From Reyranella sp. (GTDB lineage Bacteria > Pseudomonadota > Alphaproteobacteria > Reyranellales > Reyranellaceae): 7,073 bases of DNA. Position 1 is the stretch's first letter, and the number at the start of each line of letters is the position of its first letter. Under the pieces are notes generated by a model. It ran no database searches and was not told the DNA's origin. It was given only the letters and a program-made list of their open reading frames with translations. The stretch spans positions 1 to 7,073 of the forward strand of contig SCVT01000644.1 in NCBI GenBank assembly GCA_004296815.1, given 5' to 3'. This document shows positions 5,872 through 7,073 of this stretch, in pieces. A program made the translations under genes and the position numbers.

Positions 5872-7073
5872 ATGACCTCCTCCCGTTCCTACTGGACCGC
5901 CGTCTGGTGCGGCTTCCTCGTCCTCACCATCGGCCTCGGCGTTCGCCAGAGCTTCGGCATCTTCCTGAAGCCGGTTTCAGCGGAACTGAATGTCGGCCGA
6001 GAGCTCTTCTCCTTCGGCACTGCGCTGTCGATGCTGCTGATGGGTGCTGTGGCGCCCTTCGCCGGCCGGCTCTGCGACCGCTTCGGCTCCGCGCCCACGA
6101 TCGCAGGCGGCGGCGTGCTCTACGTGATTGGCATGGTCGTCACGGCCACAATGCACGACGGCTTCATGCTGGTGCTGGGCAACATCCTGGTGGGCGTCGG
6201 CCTCTCGGCGGCGAGCTTCGGCCCGGTGCTGGGCGTGATCCTGCGCGTGGCGCCGCCGGCCAAGGTGGCACTGGCGGTCGGCATCTGCTCGGCCGGCGGC
6301 TCGTTCGGCCAGTTCTTCATCGTGCCGCTGGCGGCCGTCCTGCAGAACTATTTCGGCGACTGGCGCCCGACCATGTGGGCGCTGACCGCGATTGCGGTGC
6401 TGATGATCCTGCTGGCCGTGGGGCTGAACGACAGCAAGGAGATCGCGGCCAGCCGCAAGGCGGGCGGCGGCAACCAGTCGACCGGCGAGGCGCTCTCGGA
6501 AGCCTTCGCGCAGAAGAGCTACATCCTGCTGGTGGTCGGCTACTTCGTCTGCGGCTTCCACGTCGCCTTCGTGGGCGGCCACCTGCCGGCCTACATCTCC
6601 GACAAGGGCATCGGCCTTTCGCTGTTCGGCATCGAGCTCACGCCCGCCGAGCTCGGTGGCTGGGCGATTGGCATGGTCGGTCTGTTCAATATCGCCGGCG
6701 CCATCCTGTGGAGCTCGATGGGCGGCAAGTACAAGCGCAAGAACCTGCTGTCGCTGCTCTACCTGCTGCGCTCGCTGGTTTTCCTGGGCTTCGTGCTGGC
6801 GCCGCTGTCGGCCGCGTCGGTGCTGATCTTCGCCGCTGCGCTCGGCTTCCTGTGGCTAGGCACGGTGCCGCTCACCACGGCGCTGGTCGGCTTCATCTTC
6901 GGGCCGGTCCATCTCACCATGCTGAACGGCATCGTGTTCTTCGGCCACCAGGTCGGCAGCTTCTTCGGCGGCTGGGGCGGCGGGCGCCTGTTCGACCTGC
7001 AGGGCAACTACGACCTGATGTGGTGGATCTCGATCGCCTTGGGCATCGTCTCGGCGCTGCTGCACTGGCCGAT
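5872..7073 (+). CDS. Major facilitator superfamily transporter (C-terminus cut by window edge)
   Basis: Inner-membrane secondary transporter with 400 residues visible of an expected 420-430, so the last helix or tail is missing. Family marks: a first helix ending GVRQSFGIFLKP (23-34), typical of the oxalate/formate-antiporter-like and monocarboxylate-like MFS branch; motif A, GRLCDRFG (65-72), in the loop between helices 2 and 3; a long hydrophilic centre at about 175-205 separating the two six-helix halves; and a second, degenerate motif A, GGKYKRK (284-290), in the second half. The substrate is unknown; an organic anion is a fair guess from the branch and the arginine in helix 1. In-frame ATGs also occur at 5812 and 5821, but they add a Pro-rich tail, and the GGAAGG before 5821 is too close; the ATG at 5872 puts the first helix at a normal place. 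No start has a proper Shine-Dalgarno. It is divergent from the hydrolase gene. Confidence 0.88.
   Translation, partial: MTSSRSYWTAVWCGFLVLTIGLGVRQSFGIFLKPVSAELNVGRELFSFGTALSMLLMGAVAPFAGRLCDRFGSAPTIAGGGVLYVIGMVVTATMHDGFMLVLGNILVGVGLSAASFGPVLGVILRVAPPAKVALAVGICSAGGSFGQFFIVPLAAVLQNYFGDWRPTMWALTAIAVLMILLAVGLNDSKEIAASRKAGGGNQSTGEALSEAFAQKSYILLVVGYFVCGFHVAFVGGHLPAYISDKGIGLSLFGIELTPAELGGWAIGMVGLFNIAGAILWSSMGGKYKRKNLLSLLYLLRSLVFLGFVLAPLSAASVLIFAAALGFLWLGTVPLTTALVGFIFGPVHLTMLNGIVFFGHQVGSFFGGWGGGRLFDLQGNYDLMWWISIALGIVSALLHWP

Noticed and set aside
5977..6582. Minus-strand 201-residue open frame opposite the MFS gene
   Set aside because: It is the antisense shadow of helices 2-6 of the transporter, His/Arg/Asp rich, with no motif.
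1..7073. CRISPR array, tRNA/rRNA, insertion sequence or prophage signals
   Set aside because: No regularly spaced repeats, no tRNA-like cloverleaf, no transposase and no terminal inverted repeats were seen; coding style is even throughout.

Overview
The window is high-GC DNA with strong G/C preference at third codon positions. It comes from a Gram-negative bacterium, because it encodes a periplasmic TRAP solute-binding protein. Gene style and protein sequences suggest an alphaproteobacterium of the soil or rhizobial/Rhodospirillales kind; this is an impression, not a placement. Six protein genes fill almost all of it. No RNA gene, mobile element, CRISPR array or long gene-free stretch is visible.

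Layout. Positions 1-1163 (minus) hold the N-terminal and membrane part of a SulP-family anion transporter, cut by the left edge. A 192-bp divergent intergenic region follows, carrying a clean 13-bp palindromic operator of the FadR/FCD GntR type (1250-1262). Positions 1356-4233 (plus) hold a complete tripartite TRAP transporter operon: binding protein (dctP type), small permease (dctQ type) and large permease (dctM type). A perfect 10-bp stem-loop lies between the first two genes and an ATGA stop/start overlap joins the last two. On the minus strand, ending only 10 bp from the end of the TRAP operon, is a secreted alpha/beta-hydrolase of the S33 / tripeptidyl-aminopeptidase-like family (4244-5764, or 5800). 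Divergent from it is a major facilitator superfamily transporter (5872 to the right edge), missing only its last few dozen residues.

How the genes may work together. The TRAP operon forms one Na+- or H+-driven uptake system, probably for an organic acid. The SulP protein resembles the DauA (YchM) branch, whose E. coli member carries C4-dicarboxylates. The shared intergenic region has one GntR-type operator, so both transporters may answer to the same carboxylate-sensing repressor; this is inference, and the regulator is not in the window. The hydrolase and the MFS gene form a tight head-to-head pair of unknown substrate. I see a conventional transport and catabolism neighbourhood. The points most worth checking are the operator, the intercistronic hairpin and the two divergent promoter regions; I found no convincing evidence of a wholly new system.
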